From contig NZ_UEYQ01000019.1 in NCBI RefSeq assembly GCF_900492205.1, positions 1 to 61,570 on the forward strand: DNA of 61,570 bases. Direction: 5' to 3'. How positions within the stretch are numbered: the first letter of the stretch is position 1; the number at the start of each line of letters is the position of its first letter. Position numbers and translations under genes: made by a program. Origin of the DNA: Ciceribacter sp. T2.26MG-112.2. GTDB taxonomy: Bacteria > Pseudomonadota > Alphaproteobacteria > Rhizobiales > Rhizobiaceae. The notes beneath the pieces are model-generated. The model was not told where the DNA came from. It did not search any database and was given only the letters and a program-made list of their open reading frames with translations. Positions 7,599 through 16,249 of the stretch are shown piece after piece.

Positions 7599-10249
7599 TC
7601 GGCATCCCAGACCTGAGCGACATCGCCGAGTCGCTCGGTCGCGGCGGGTTGCTTACGTTTGCAGTAAGTGGCGCCAGCGTTTGCCGGCAGGGCGAAGGCG
7701 AGATCGTCATAGCTGCCGCCGGTATCCGGACCTGGCAGCGCAGCGCCGCTCGCGAACGTCACTCGCGCCGCCCGCAGAAAACCCGAAATGTCGGCCAAAA
7801 CGGCCTCCGGGTCGTCGAGCTGGAGATCCAGCGGTTCACGCGGGTAGAGCAATGAGGCGCTGATCGCGATGTGGTCGCCCAACAGCGCCTTGACCGCGAA
7901 AGCATAAAGGCAGCGCTGAAGCTCTCGCCCGCCGTTCAGGCGGATATCGCCCTTGGGTGGCTTGCCGGTCTTGTAGTCGCGCACGAGTGCCCGGCTGCCG
8001 TCCCCGGCAATGTCAAGCCGGTCGATGTAGCCTGCGATGCGAAATCCGGTGTCCGGGATGGTCACCGGCGCACTGGCATCCCAGGGAAGTGCCGCCTCCG
8101 ACTTCGGCTCGGATCCGCCAAACGGGACTTCCCCATAGGATCGGCTGCCCGGCTGATGATCGTCGCCATAGGCGAGCGCCTGCCCAGCAAGAACTCGGGC
8201 ATCGCCGAGCGTGCGGCCCCAGATAACAGCGGGGGGAACGGGGCGCTCGCTTTCCCATTCGGCTGACACAGCATCGGCGGCCTCGGCCACGGCAGCCTCG
8301 ATGGCCGATATATCGGCCGCCGCCAAGCCGCCGGTCACTTCGAGGATTCGCAAAGCGCGGTCCAGCACGAGATGGATAAGGTCGCCGGCTTGCAGCGCGT
8401 CGAGCACAAGGGGTTCGGTGCTGTTTTGCGGTGCCTTCCAGCCGAGAGCATAGCGCCAGAGGAAACCGAGCGGACTGCGCAGCAGCATCTTGAGAGAGCT
8501 CGCCGACTGGGTTCGGTCGAGGATCGCGAGAATGAGGGGATGATCGGGCCGGACCAAGCCGTCATGGGATGTCACCTCGGCGAGGCGCCAGTTCCGCCAG
8601 CACGCGCGCGCACTCAATGCTCGCGGATCGCCGGCGAATTCCTGCGGCCGCGCCATCAGCCGGTCGGTTTCGCTGAAGGCATGCGCGGGAACGGCGTTGC
8701 GGCGCAGATAGGTTTCGTCGCCATAGGCGGCGAGCAGTGGGCTTCGTCCAAGCAATCGACCGTCGCTGTCGCGCCGGGCGCGGGAGAGGACGACGTCGCC
8801 GCTGGTGGTGGCGAGGATCGTCTCGAAATCGCGGCGATCGGCAAGATTCACGGGAAGCGGGTCGAGCTCTGCGGTGGGAATGATGTGATCGGGGATCAAC
8901 CGGTCCTCGGCGATGCCGCGCGGCCAGCGTGAGGAGTTGAGACCGATCAGCCGAACGAAACGCCGGGGCGATGCGGCCAGCGCGCTGGCCGGCATCCAGG
9001 CTATGGAGACGCAGGCCTCCAGACCATCATCCTGTTTCAGCGCCTCGATCGTGCTGTCGATCGATGCGGCGGGACCTGCCAGCAACGCTTTGCGCCAGAT
9101 CGACAGGGCGCGGCTCTTTAGGAAGGCTTCGCCGATTTCCTGCGCGGCGTCTGGTCCCTTTCCCAGTAGTTGGACTGCAGCGCGCAGCGCGGGAACGTGG
9201 TCCAAGCCATCGGACCAGTCATTCGGCTTGAGACGCGCCAACAGGCGGTTCCAGGCAGAAGGTGTGGACAGGGGCGCATCGCTAGGCAGTACGCGCAGCC
9301 AGCCTTCGGGAAGGGACGCTAAGGGGGAGGAATCCCGACACAGGGCCGCGAGACGTCGCAGACGCGATTGTGAAAGCCCGCGCGCGACGATGTCTGCGAG
9401 CGCTGCGGCCGCCTGTCCCTCGCGCGTGCTGACGGCCCGGACGCCGTGAACGAAATGCAGGTCAATATTGGTGTCGGCGCGTAGAGCGAGGAAGTGATCG
9501 TCGTAATCGGCCGGCGATGCCGTGGCGATGGCGATCTCGGTGGCTGAGACGCCCGAGGCGAGCAACGACCGCGCCCAGCGCATGGCCTCGATGGCTTCGT
9601 GATAGGCGGTCGCGGCGCTGGCGGAATGAACTGCCGGTCGCTCGGCTTCGCCCTGCACGACCGACACTCCGTCCCCACCTAACCAGGCTGGTACAGAGCG
9701 AGGACCAACCGTCCACTGTACGACGATGCGCGTGGCGAGCGCCTTCAAAAGGGGTCGCCAGCATGGAGACAGCTCTGTGAGGCCGACGATCTCCATCCCG
9801 CCGAGAACGGCGGGCGCATGGGCGATACGGCTGGTAGCAGCCGCGACGATATCGACCGGGCGCATCATCCCGCCCGGAAGTTCGGCGAGGACAGCGGCTT
9901 CCAAGCGAGCGATGGCTTCAAGTCTGGGATGGTCGCACGAGCGGGCGGCGAGATCGATACCGGCGCGCCACGCCTTGTGCAGCGTATCGGCCGCAGCACC
10001 GATCATTCCCGGTAGCATCTTAATGTTTTCCAGCTCGCCCATCGGCGTCGCAGGTAGAACCGTTTGGATAGCTGCGCGCAGGCTCTCCTCGTCGATAGGG
10101 CGGGCGAAGCCGCCGGCGAGTCGCACAGCGGCCTGCTCGAAAGACATGATCTGGAGACCATGATGACCGCTGCGAGCAGCCGTGAGGCGGGCTTCCCGCC
10201 TCGCAAGGCGACCGTGGACAACAAGAGTGGATCGACTTACAGCGGCCAT
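7595..10249 (-). CDS. AddB-like protein with PD-(D/E)XK nuclease domain
   Basis: This 884-residue protein has no Walker A at its N terminus (LVVHGRLARREARL occupies the equivalent place) and ends with a RecB-type nuclease motif, GYIDRLD followed by LVRDYKTGKPP near residue 790. That matches AddB-like partners, whose helicase domain is inactive. I see only one cysteine in the last 60 residues, so a canonical iron-sulfur cluster is doubtful. The ATG at 10249 has a good GGAAGGGGAAG ribosome site. It is followed directly by the AddA-like gene and preceded by a small basic protein gene 19 bases upstream. Confidence 0.78.
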   Translation of the reverse strand: MAAVSRSTLVVHGRLARREARLTAARSGHHGLQIMSFEQAAVRLAGGFARPIDEESLRAAIQTVLPATPMGELENIKMLPGMIGAAADTLHKAWRAGIDLAARSCDHPRLEAIARLEAAVLAELPGGMMRPVDIVAAATSRIAHAPAVLGGMEIVGLTELSPCWRPLLKALATRIVVQWTVGPRSVPAWLGGDGVSVVQGEAERPAVHSASAATAYHEAIEAMRWARSLLASGVSATEIAIATASPADYDDHFLALRADTNIDLHFVHGVRAVSTREGQAAAALADIVARGLSQSRLRRLAALCRDSSPLASLPEGWLRVLPSDAPLSTPSAWNRLLARLKPNDWSDGLDHVPALRAAVQLLGKGPDAAQEIGEAFLKSRALSIWRKALLAGPAASIDSTIEALKQDDGLEACVSIAWMPASALAASPRRFVRLIGLNSSRWPRGIAEDRLIPDHIIPTAELDPLPVNLADRRDFETILATTSGDVVLSRARRDSDGRLLGRSPLLAAYGDETYLRRNAVPAHAFSETDRLMARPQEFAGDPRALSARACWRNWRLAEVTSHDGLVRPDHPLILAILDRTQSASSLKMLLRSPLGFLWRYALGWKAPQNSTEPLVLDALQAGDLIHLVLDRALRILEVTGGLAAADISAIEAAVAEAADAVSAEWESERPVPPAVIWGRTLGDARVLAGQALAYGDDHQPGSRSYGEVPFGGSEPKSEAALPWDASAPVTIPDTGFRIAGYIDRLDIAGDGSRALVRDYKTGKPPKGDIRLNGGRELQRCLYAFAVKALLGDHIAISASLLYPREPLDLQLDDPEAVLADISGFLRAARVTFASGAALPGPDTGGSYDDLAFALPANAGATYCKRKQPAATERLGDVAQVWDAE

Positions 10250-10268
10250 GTTCGCTTCCCCTTCCGGA

Positions 10269-10412
10269 TTACTTCTTGTTCGGGCGCTGGGTCAGCGCCG
10301 ATGCCGCCGCGGTCTTGGCCGCCTTGCTGCTTTTCGGATCCCGCAGGACCTTGCCCGCCGCGCTCGCCGCCTTCTTGCTCGTAACCTCGCCTTTCGAACC
10401 GCGCTTTGGCAT
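10269..10412 (-). CDS. Small basic conserved protein, 47 residues
   Basis: A short frame begins at an ATG (10412) with a GAGGGAAGG ribosome site and ends at TAA. The product is about one quarter Lys/Arg and rich in Ala and Ser: it starts MPKRGSKGEVTSKKAAS and ends TQRPNKK. I recognise the style of a small conserved Lys/Ala-rich bacterial family (KGxVTSKxAA), function unknown. A nucleic-acid-binding or charge-masking partner is possible but is inference. It is the first gene of the minus-strand operon ahead of the AddB-like gene and faces away from brxR. Confidence 0.7.
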   Translation of the reverse strand: MPKRGSKGEVTSKKAASAAGKVLRDPKSSKAAKTAAASALTQRPNKK

Positions 10413-10444
10413 TGCCTTCCCTCACGAATTTCGCGCCGCCACCA

Positions 10445-10473
10445 TTGACGCGCGCTGTCGATGGGAATAATAA
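10445..10473 (+). promoter_or_regulatory. Predicted promoter of the brxR-BREX operon
   Basis: TTGACG (10445-10450), a 17-base spacer and TAATAA (10468-10473) form a strong sigma70-type promoter. The start point would be near 10480, so the operator at 10499 lies just downstream in the untranslated leader. The -35 is identical to that predicted for the CBASS operon. Confidence 0.6.
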
Positions 10474-10498
10474 TTACACGGATCGCGTCGATATGTCC

Positions 10499-10517
10499 AT
10501 ATAGTTTCTATTCGTAT
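10499..10517 (+). promoter_or_regulatory. Operator in the brxR leader, shared with CBASS
   Basis: The sequence ATATAGTTTCTATTCGTAT contains the palindrome ATAG-TTT-CTAT (10501-10511) and differs at one base from the CBASS operator at 3967-3985. It lies 24 bases before the brxR ATG, consistent with autoregulation. Because the small-protein/AddB/AddA operon starts about 90 bases away on the other strand, the same site could also affect that operon. Confidence 0.8.
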
Positions 10518-10540
10518 CGGCGAACAAAATTGGAGTGACG

Positions 10541-11464
10541 ATGTCGGAAGGCGTAGCGGTGTTGAAGTGGGGCGTTGAGCGCCGACTCGAGTTCATCGAG
10601 TTTCGGTTGTTCTGGGAAGGCGGGGTCAATCGCTCCGACATCATCCAGATGTTTGACGTGTCCGTGCCACAGGCGTCTAAGGATTTGACGCTCTATCAGG
10701 AGCGTGCGCCGCAGAACGCGATCTATGACAAAAGTGCCAAGCGTTATGTCGCTAGCCCGCAGTTTTCGCCGCTTTTCCTAAAGCCCGATCCCGACGGCTA
10801 CCTTTCCCGCTTGCGGTCGCTGGCCGAGGGCATGGCTGATCCCGGCGAATCCTGGATTGCCCATCCGCCCGAGACCGACATTGCCCTGACGCCGCACCGC
10901 GAGGTGGATTCATGTGTGCTGAAAGCGATTCTCAGCGCCATCCGCGAGAACCGCTCGATTGAAGTCCACTATCAATCGATGAGCAGCAGTCGCACCGATC
11001 CGACGTGGCGCCGAATGACACCACATGCCTTCGGCTATGATGGTTTCCGTTGGCATGCTCGCGCCTATTGCCACATCGACGACAAGTTCAAGGACTTTTT
11101 GCTGCCTCGCATTCTCGGCGTGCGCGATATGGACGTTCCCGGCCCGGGCGGTGATCAAGACGCTTTATGGAAAAAGACTTTCGACATTGAGATTGGACCT
11201 CATCCGCGTCTGACTACGAGTCAGCGTGCTGTTGTGGCCAAAGACTACGGAATGACGAACGAGCGCGCCGTTCTGACGGTCCGCTATGCGATGCTGTTTT
11301 ATGTACTCAAGCGCTTGGGGCTCTTGGGAGATGCGAGCCAGCAAAATCCGCGTACTCAGCATATTGTAGCGCTGAATGCCCATGAGACTGAGCGCGCGCT
11401 AAGGCGCGCCGAATTCGACTTTGGGGAAGTCGACCAAGCTCCAAAAGTCGGCGGGAGCGCTTGA
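10541..11464 (+). CDS. brxR: WYL-domain transcriptional regulator (BrxR/CapW family)
   Basis: A 307-residue regulator. The N-terminal winged helix-turn-helix covers roughly residues 10-65 (GGVNRSDIIQMFDVSVPQAS, then DLTLYQERAP). A WYL domain with IEVHYQSMSSS and FLLPRILGV spans roughly residues 130-210, followed by a C-terminal dimerisation-type extension. BrxR and CapW proteins are repressors that bind inverted repeats upstream of BREX and CBASS genes and are thought to release on sensing a ligand through the WYL domain. The ATG at 10541 has TGGAG five bases upstream; a GTG at 10535 is an alternative. Its TGA overlaps the brxA start. Two near-identical operators in the window point to control of CBASS and BREX. 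Confidence 0.88.
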   Translation: MSEGVAVLKWGVERRLEFIEFRLFWEGGVNRSDIIQMFDVSVPQASKDLTLYQERAPQNAIYDKSAKRYVASPQFSPLFLKPDPDGYLSRLRSLAEGMADPGESWIAHPPETDIALTPHREVDSCVLKAILSAIRENRSIEVHYQSMSSSRTDPTWRRMTPHAFGYDGFRWHARAYCHIDDKFKDFLLPRILGVRDMDVPGPGGDQDALWKKTFDIEIGPHPRLTTSQRAVVAKDYGMTNERAVLTVRYAMLFYVLKRLGLLGDASQQNPRTQHIVALNAHETERALRRAEFDFGEVDQAPKVGGSA

Positions 11465-12081
11465 TGGAGGGAGTGGGGCAGCGATCATATCTAATGTCTT
11501 TCGGGACGGGCGGGCTGTTCATAAACGAGAGTGCCGCTGTCGCTCGGTTGCATGCGGCCGATGAAAGCTGGGATGCAACGGCTGCGAAGGCCAGGCTAAG
11601 CGGCGCGTTTCCGGTGCGAAAGGCGAGCTCTGCGCAGCGTTCAATTCGTGAGATCGTCAACCGGCTCAAACACCTTTCAACCGATGAGTTAGCGCTCTTT
11701 ATCGAAGGAGAGCGAAGCGAGCAGGCGGCGCTGCTGTGGCTTGCTAGCTGCCGCGCTTACCGCTTCATCGGCGAATTCGCGGTGGAGGTGCTGAACGAGC
11801 GGTTTCTCTTGCTCCGCACCGATCTCACCTACGACGACTTCGATATCTTCATGGCAGCCAAGGCAGAATGGTCACCGAAGCTAGCGGACTTGTCGGACAC
11901 GACCAGAACCAAGCTTCGCGCCGTTCTCTTTCGTCTCATGCGGGAGGCTGAGATCCTATCGCCGGATCACCAGATCCGTGGGGCACTGCTATCGCCGCGT
12001 GTGTTGGCCGCGATACAGACCGGTTATCCCGACGAACTTCGGTTCTTCCCGGGCGCGGAACGGCAGTTGGGGGGGAATTGA
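11464..12081 (+). CDS. brxA: BrxA (DUF1819) protein of type 1 BREX
   Basis: A 205-residue protein matching the DUF1819 family in length and pattern: an SYLMSFGTGGLFINES opening, the central WLASCRAYRFIGEFAVEVL helix and the late SPRVLAAIQ segment. BrxA is a small helical, DNA-binding component conserved in type 1 BREX. The ATG overlaps the brxR stop (TGATG) and starts the run of closely spaced BREX genes; an in-frame TTG lies one codon earlier. Confidence 0.9.
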   Translation: MEGVGQRSYLMSFGTGGLFINESAAVARLHAADESWDATAAKARLSGAFPVRKASSAQRSIREIVNRLKHLSTDELALFIEGERSEQAALLWLASCRAYRFIGEFAVEVLNERFLLLRTDLTYDDFDIFMAAKAEWSPKLADLSDTTRTKLRAVLFRLMREAEILSPDHQIRGALLSPRVLAAIQTGYPDELRFFPGAERQLGGN

Positions 12082-12083
12082 CG

Positions 12084-12695
12084 ATGTTGCGAGTGGGAAA
12101 GGCCGTTGATCCAAAGAGCCGATTTGATCACCTGCTTAAGGTGATCGCCAGTCAGCGTTTTCTGAAGAAGCAGGGACTGGGCAATGAAGTGCCATTCTTC
12201 ATCTGCCCCTATCCGGCGGATGAGGCTTTCGCCATGGAGGGGATGCGCGCAAGCCTCGTCAATCAATTGGAAACTCGAGGGGTACGGGCGTTCGAGATCA
12301 ATTTGTACGATCTCAGCGTCGCGCTGCTGCGAGAACGGGGTATCTGGGACGAGATTCTTGCCGCCGAAGCAACCATCAGCAAGGACGAACTCAAGGAACT
12401 CCTTCAGGGGGTGCTCGATCCTGAGACTCACTTGGTTCCTGAAATCGGCGCGCGACTTTCGCGCCAGGAATTCGACGTGCTGTTCCTGTCGGGGGTAGGT
12501 GAAGTTTATCCCTTCATTCGATCGCACAACGTGCTGAATAATCTTCAGAGCACGGCAAAAGAAAAGCCGACAGTGATGTTCTTTCCGGGGACCTATACCC
12601 ACGGCCTCGCCACGGGCGCGTCACTCGACCTGTTTGGCATTCTACATGACGATAAATATTACCGTGCGTTCAATATAATGCACTACGAAGTCTGA
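12084..12695 (+). CDS. brxB: BrxB (DUF1788) protein of type 1 BREX
   Basis: A 203-residue protein with the DUF1788 features: the opening FDHLLKVIASQRFLKKQGLG, the VPFFICPYPADEAFAMEG segment and the later LFLSGVGEVYPFIRSHNVLN strand-helix, then VMFFPGTY. It is an essential BREX core protein of unknown chemistry. The ATG at 12084 sits behind a GGGGGGA site; a TTG at 12078 overlapping the brxA stop is the alternative. It is followed after 8 bases by brxC. Confidence 0.92.
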   Translation: MLRVGKAVDPKSRFDHLLKVIASQRFLKKQGLGNEVPFFICPYPADEAFAMEGMRASLVNQLETRGVRAFEINLYDLSVALLRERGIWDEILAAEATISKDELKELLQGVLDPETHLVPEIGARLSRQEFDVLFLSGVGEVYPFIRSHNVLNNLQSTAKEKPTVMFFPGTYTHGLATGASLDLFGILHDDKYYRAFNIMHYEV

Positions 12696-12703
12696 GGGGG
12701 GAC

Positions 12704-15700
12704 ATGGCCAAACTTCGCGATATTTTCGAGAAACCAGTCGATCGCGCGATCGAGGGTGTCATCAAGGCCGATGACGAGGCCAGCCTTCGGGTTGAGCTCG
12801 AAGAATATGTCATCACCAATGAGATCGAGCGTCAGCTCGAGAAATTTCTCGATGCCTACAACCACTATGAAAGGGCCAACGGCGTCTGGATCTCCGGCTT
12901 CTTCGGATCGGGTAAATCGCATCTGCTCAAGATGCTAGCGCTCCTTCTTGAAAACCGGGACGTGCATGGAACGCTAGCCTACGAGATGTTCAAGCAGAAA
13001 TGCGCCGATAACGAGATCCTGGCGGCCGATCTGCGCAAGGCGGTCGCGATCCCCTCGAAGAGCATCCTGTTCAACATCGACCAAAAAGCCGATGTGATCT
13101 CCAAAGAGCAGATCGACGCCCTGCTTTCGGTGTTTCAGAAAGTCTTCGACGAGATGTGCGGCTATTACGGAAAGCAGCCGCACATCGCCCAGTTCGAGCG
13201 CGATCTGGACAGTCGGGGCGTTCTCGAGGGTTTTCGGACAGCCTACCAGGCCGTAGCCGGCAAGGCTTGGGAGCGCGGGCGCGAACAGGCGCTGCTGGAA
13301 AGCGCCAACGTCGCCAAGGCCTATGCCCAGGCGACGGGGGGCGATTCGTCTGAGGGCCAAGGAATCCTGACGCGGTACCGCCAGGATTTCCGGTCGTCGA
13401 TCGAGGATTTCGCTGACAAGGTGAAGGCTTACATCGATGCGCAGGCACCCGGATTCAGGCTGAATTTCTTCGTCGATGAGGTCGGCCAGTACATCGCCGA
13501 CAACGTCAAGCTGATGACCAATCTGCAAACTATCGCAGAAAGCCTCAATACCAAGTGCCGAGGTCGAGCTTGGATCATCGTCACGGCGCAGCAGGATATG
13601 GGCGCGGTCATCGGCGACATGACCCAGCGGCAGGAGAACGATTTTTCCAAGATCCAAGCGCGCTTTGCGAATCGGATGCCGCTCAACAGTGCGGATGTTG
13701 CCGAGGTAATCCAGAAGCGACTCCTGAAGAAGACTGAAACCGGCATCTCGGTTCTGTCGGACCTGTACCATCGCGAAGCCAATAATCTGAAGACGCTGTT
13801 CGACTTCTCAGACGGTTCGATCCGCCTGGAGAATTTCCGAGACCGCGATCACTTCATCCACAGCTACCCATTCGTACCCTACCAGTACCCGCTGTTTCAG
13901 TTGGCGATCCAGAACCTGTCACAGCACAACGCCTTCGAGGGCAAGCACAGCTCGGTCGGGGAGCGGTCTATGTTGGGCGTCTTCCAAGAGGTGGCGGTCC
14001 GGCTCGCGGACATTACGGTCGGCGGCATCGCGACCTTCGATCAGATGTTCGAGGGCATCCGCACGGCGCTCAAGTCGAATGTCCAGCAATCGGTCTTGAT
14101 CGCGGAAAAGAACCTCGGCGACGAGTTCGCGATACGGGTTCTGAAGGCGCTCTTCCTCGTCAAATACGTCAAGGCCTTCAAGCCGACGGCGCGCAACATC
14201 GCTATCCTGATGCTTGATCGGTTCGAAGTCGATTTGACCAAGCACAAACGAAACGTCGAAGACGCGCTCAGTCTCCTTGAGCACAATACCTATATTCAGC
14301 GCAACGGCGACCTGTTCGAATTCCTGACCGACGAGGAGAAGGATGTCGAGCAGGAGATCAAGGCGATCGAGGTCGATACCACCGAGATCGCCAAGGAGCT
14401 GGAGACCCTCGTATTCGACGGGATCATTAAAAGCCGGAAGCTCCGGCATGAAGCTTCGTCTCAGGATTACAGCTTCGCCCGTTACCTGGACGATCGGCTT
14501 CTAGGGCGCGACTACGAACTCGCGATCAACGTCATAACACCGTTTCACGAGCAGAGCGGGAACGCACAGGCCATCGCAATGCGCACCATGTCGCGCGATG
14601 AGCTCGCGGTCGTCCTGAACGCTGACGCGCGCCTCGTAAGTGACCTGATGATGTTCAAGCGGACGGACAAATATGTCCGCCAGGCCCGCGCGGTGGCGCA
14701 GCAGCCAACCATCGAGCGGATTATCCGCGATAAGGGCGAGCAGAACAGCAGTCGCCAGCGCGATCTTACCCTCCGAGCTCGGTCGTTGCTGGCCGACGCG
14801 CGTCTGTTTGTGCGTGGCGAGGAGATCGATGTTCGGTCAGAAGATCCGCAGGCCAGGATAGAGCGCGCGTTCCAGACCCTTGTCGACAAGGTCCATGTCA
14901 ATCTCGGGATGCTGCGCGGCATCGTCTATTCTGAAAACGAGATCGGCAAGTTCCTGGTGCAAGGCAACGACGGCATGTTCGGGGGCGCGCACGCCAACCT
15001 GACCGAAGCCGAGCAAGAGGTCCTGAACTACGCCCAAGCCAACGCCCGCACTGGCATCCGCACGACGGTGAAGGCCATCCTCGAGAGATTCGAACGCAAG
15101 CCCTACGGTTGGTCCTACGCCGCGATTCTCTGCACTACCGCCAGTCTGATTGGACGAGGCAAGATTGAGACGCGCCAGGACGGCGGCCCGCTGGAGGGCG
15201 AGGCCTTGCAACGCGGACTTCAGAATTCCCATGCGCACGGCAACATCGTGCTGGAGTTGCAGGTGGAGTTCACGTCTGTCCAGACGCGTAAGCTCAAGGA
15301 GTTCTTCGGCGAGTTTTTCGACTCGCAGCCGGCGGGCGCTGAAGGAAAGGCACTGGGTCTCGAAACGGCTGCGGCGTTCGCCGATCTCAAGAACGAGCTC
15401 GCGGTATTGGAGGCGCAGTCCCCTCGCTATCCCTTCCTCGCAGCGCTGACTCAGGTGCAGGAGGCCGTGCGCGAGATCACCGGCAAGCCCTATGCCTGGT
15501 ATGTGCAGGAGCTCAACCGACACGAGGACCATCTGCTCGATCTGAAAGAGACCGTTCTCGATCCGGTTCGCCGCTTCATGGGGGGATCACAGAAGAAGAT
15601 TTACGACGAGGCGCGCACCTACCTCACCGACCAGGGCGCCAATTTCGGCTACGGCGGCGATGATAGGGCGGGCGTAATCCGCGCGGTTCTGGACGATCTG

Positions 15701-16249
15701 AATTGCCTCAAGGGCAACGCCATTCAACAGATTAAGGGCTCGCTCGATTCTCTGAGGGCCGAGGTCGACGCCCGGATCGTAGCGGAGCGCAAGGCGGCAC
15801 TCTCCGAGGTAGCGGTGCTGCGAGAAAAATTGCAGGCACTGCCCGAATATCCCACCCTGTCTGATCCCGATCGTCGAGAGATCGAAGCCGGGCTCGCCGG
15901 CGTCCTTGAGACGATCGAAAACAGCAACCTGATTGCTGTGATCCGCGAACGGGTGAACGGCTTCAAGGCGATTGCCTATCCCGCGCTCCTCAGTCGGGTG
16001 ACTACGCCGGCGTCAAAGCTCGCAGACGAGCCCGTTGGTGCCGGAGAAGAGGGGCCAGGGTTCCGCGACAATGGAAGCCCTGCACCCACACCGATGCCGC
16101 CACGCACCGAGTACGTCGCGGCGACGGCGCTGCGGATCGCCTACGCTAAGCCATTTCTCGCCGATGAGCGGGACGTGGACACCTACCTCGATGTCCTGCG
16201 CGAGACGCTGATCACGGAAATACGTGCGGGCAAAAGGATCACGATCTGA
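12704..16249 (+). CDS. brxC: BrxC, large P-loop ATPase of type 1 BREX
   Basis: At 1181 residues this is the size of BrxC/PglY proteins. The Walker A motif WISGFFGSGKSHLLK lies near residue 70, and the region FRLNFFVDEVGQYIAD near residue 255 looks like Walker B. BrxC is a large ATPase essential for BREX, thought to work with BrxB and PglZ on DNA. Start: ATG with a strong GAGGGGGG ribosome site 3-9 bases upstream. The C-terminal part is predicted to be helical and charged. Its TGA overlaps the pglX ATG, so translation is coupled. Confidence 0.95.
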   Translation: MAKLRDIFEKPVDRAIEGVIKADDEASLRVELEEYVITNEIERQLEKFLDAYNHYERANGVWISGFFGSGKSHLLKMLALLLENRDVHGTLAYEMFKQKCADNEILAADLRKAVAIPSKSILFNIDQKADVISKEQIDALLSVFQKVFDEMCGYYGKQPHIAQFERDLDSRGVLEGFRTAYQAVAGKAWERGREQALLESANVAKAYAQATGGDSSEGQGILTRYRQDFRSSIEDFADKVKAYIDAQAPGFRLNFFVDEVGQYIADNVKLMTNLQTIAESLNTKCRGRAWIIVTAQQDMGAVIGDMTQRQENDFSKIQARFANRMPLNSADVAEVIQKRLLKKTETGISVLSDLYHREANNLKTLFDFSDGSIRLENFRDRDHFIHSYPFVPYQYPLFQLAIQNLSQHNAFEGKHSSVGERSMLGVFQEVAVRLADITVGGIATFDQMFEGIRTALKSNVQQSVLIAEKNLGDEFAIRVLKALFLVKYVKAFKPTARNIAILMLDRFEVDLTKHKRNVEDALSLLEHNTYIQRNGDLFEFLTDEEKDVEQEIKAIEVDTTEIAKELETLVFDGIIKSRKLRHEASSQDYSFARYLDDRLLGRDYELAINVITPFHEQSGNAQAIAMRTMSRDELAVVLNADARLVSDLMMFKRTDKYVRQARAVAQQPTIERIIRDKGEQNSSRQRDLTLRARSLLADARLFVRGEEIDVRSEDPQARIERAFQTLVDKVHVNLGMLRGIVYSENEIGKFLVQGNDGMFGGAHANLTEAEQEVLNYAQANARTGIRTTVKAILERFERKPYGWSYAAILCTTASLIGRGKIETRQDGGPLEGEALQRGLQNSHAHGNIVLELQVEFTSVQTRKLKEFFGEFFDSQPAGAEGKALGLETAAAFADLKNELAVLEAQSPRYPFLAALTQVQEAVREITGKPYAWYVQELNRHEDHLLDLKETVLDPVRRFMGGSQKKIYDEARTYLTDQGANFGYGGDDRAGVIRAVLDDLNCLKGNAIQQIKGSLDSLRAEVDARIVAERKAALSEVAVLREKLQALPEYPTLSDPDRREIEAGLAGVLETIENSNLIAVIRERVNGFKAIAYPALLSRVTTPASKLADEPVGAGEEGPGFRDNGSPAPTPMPPRTEYVAATALRIAYAKPFLADERDVDTYLDVLRETLITEIRAGKRITI

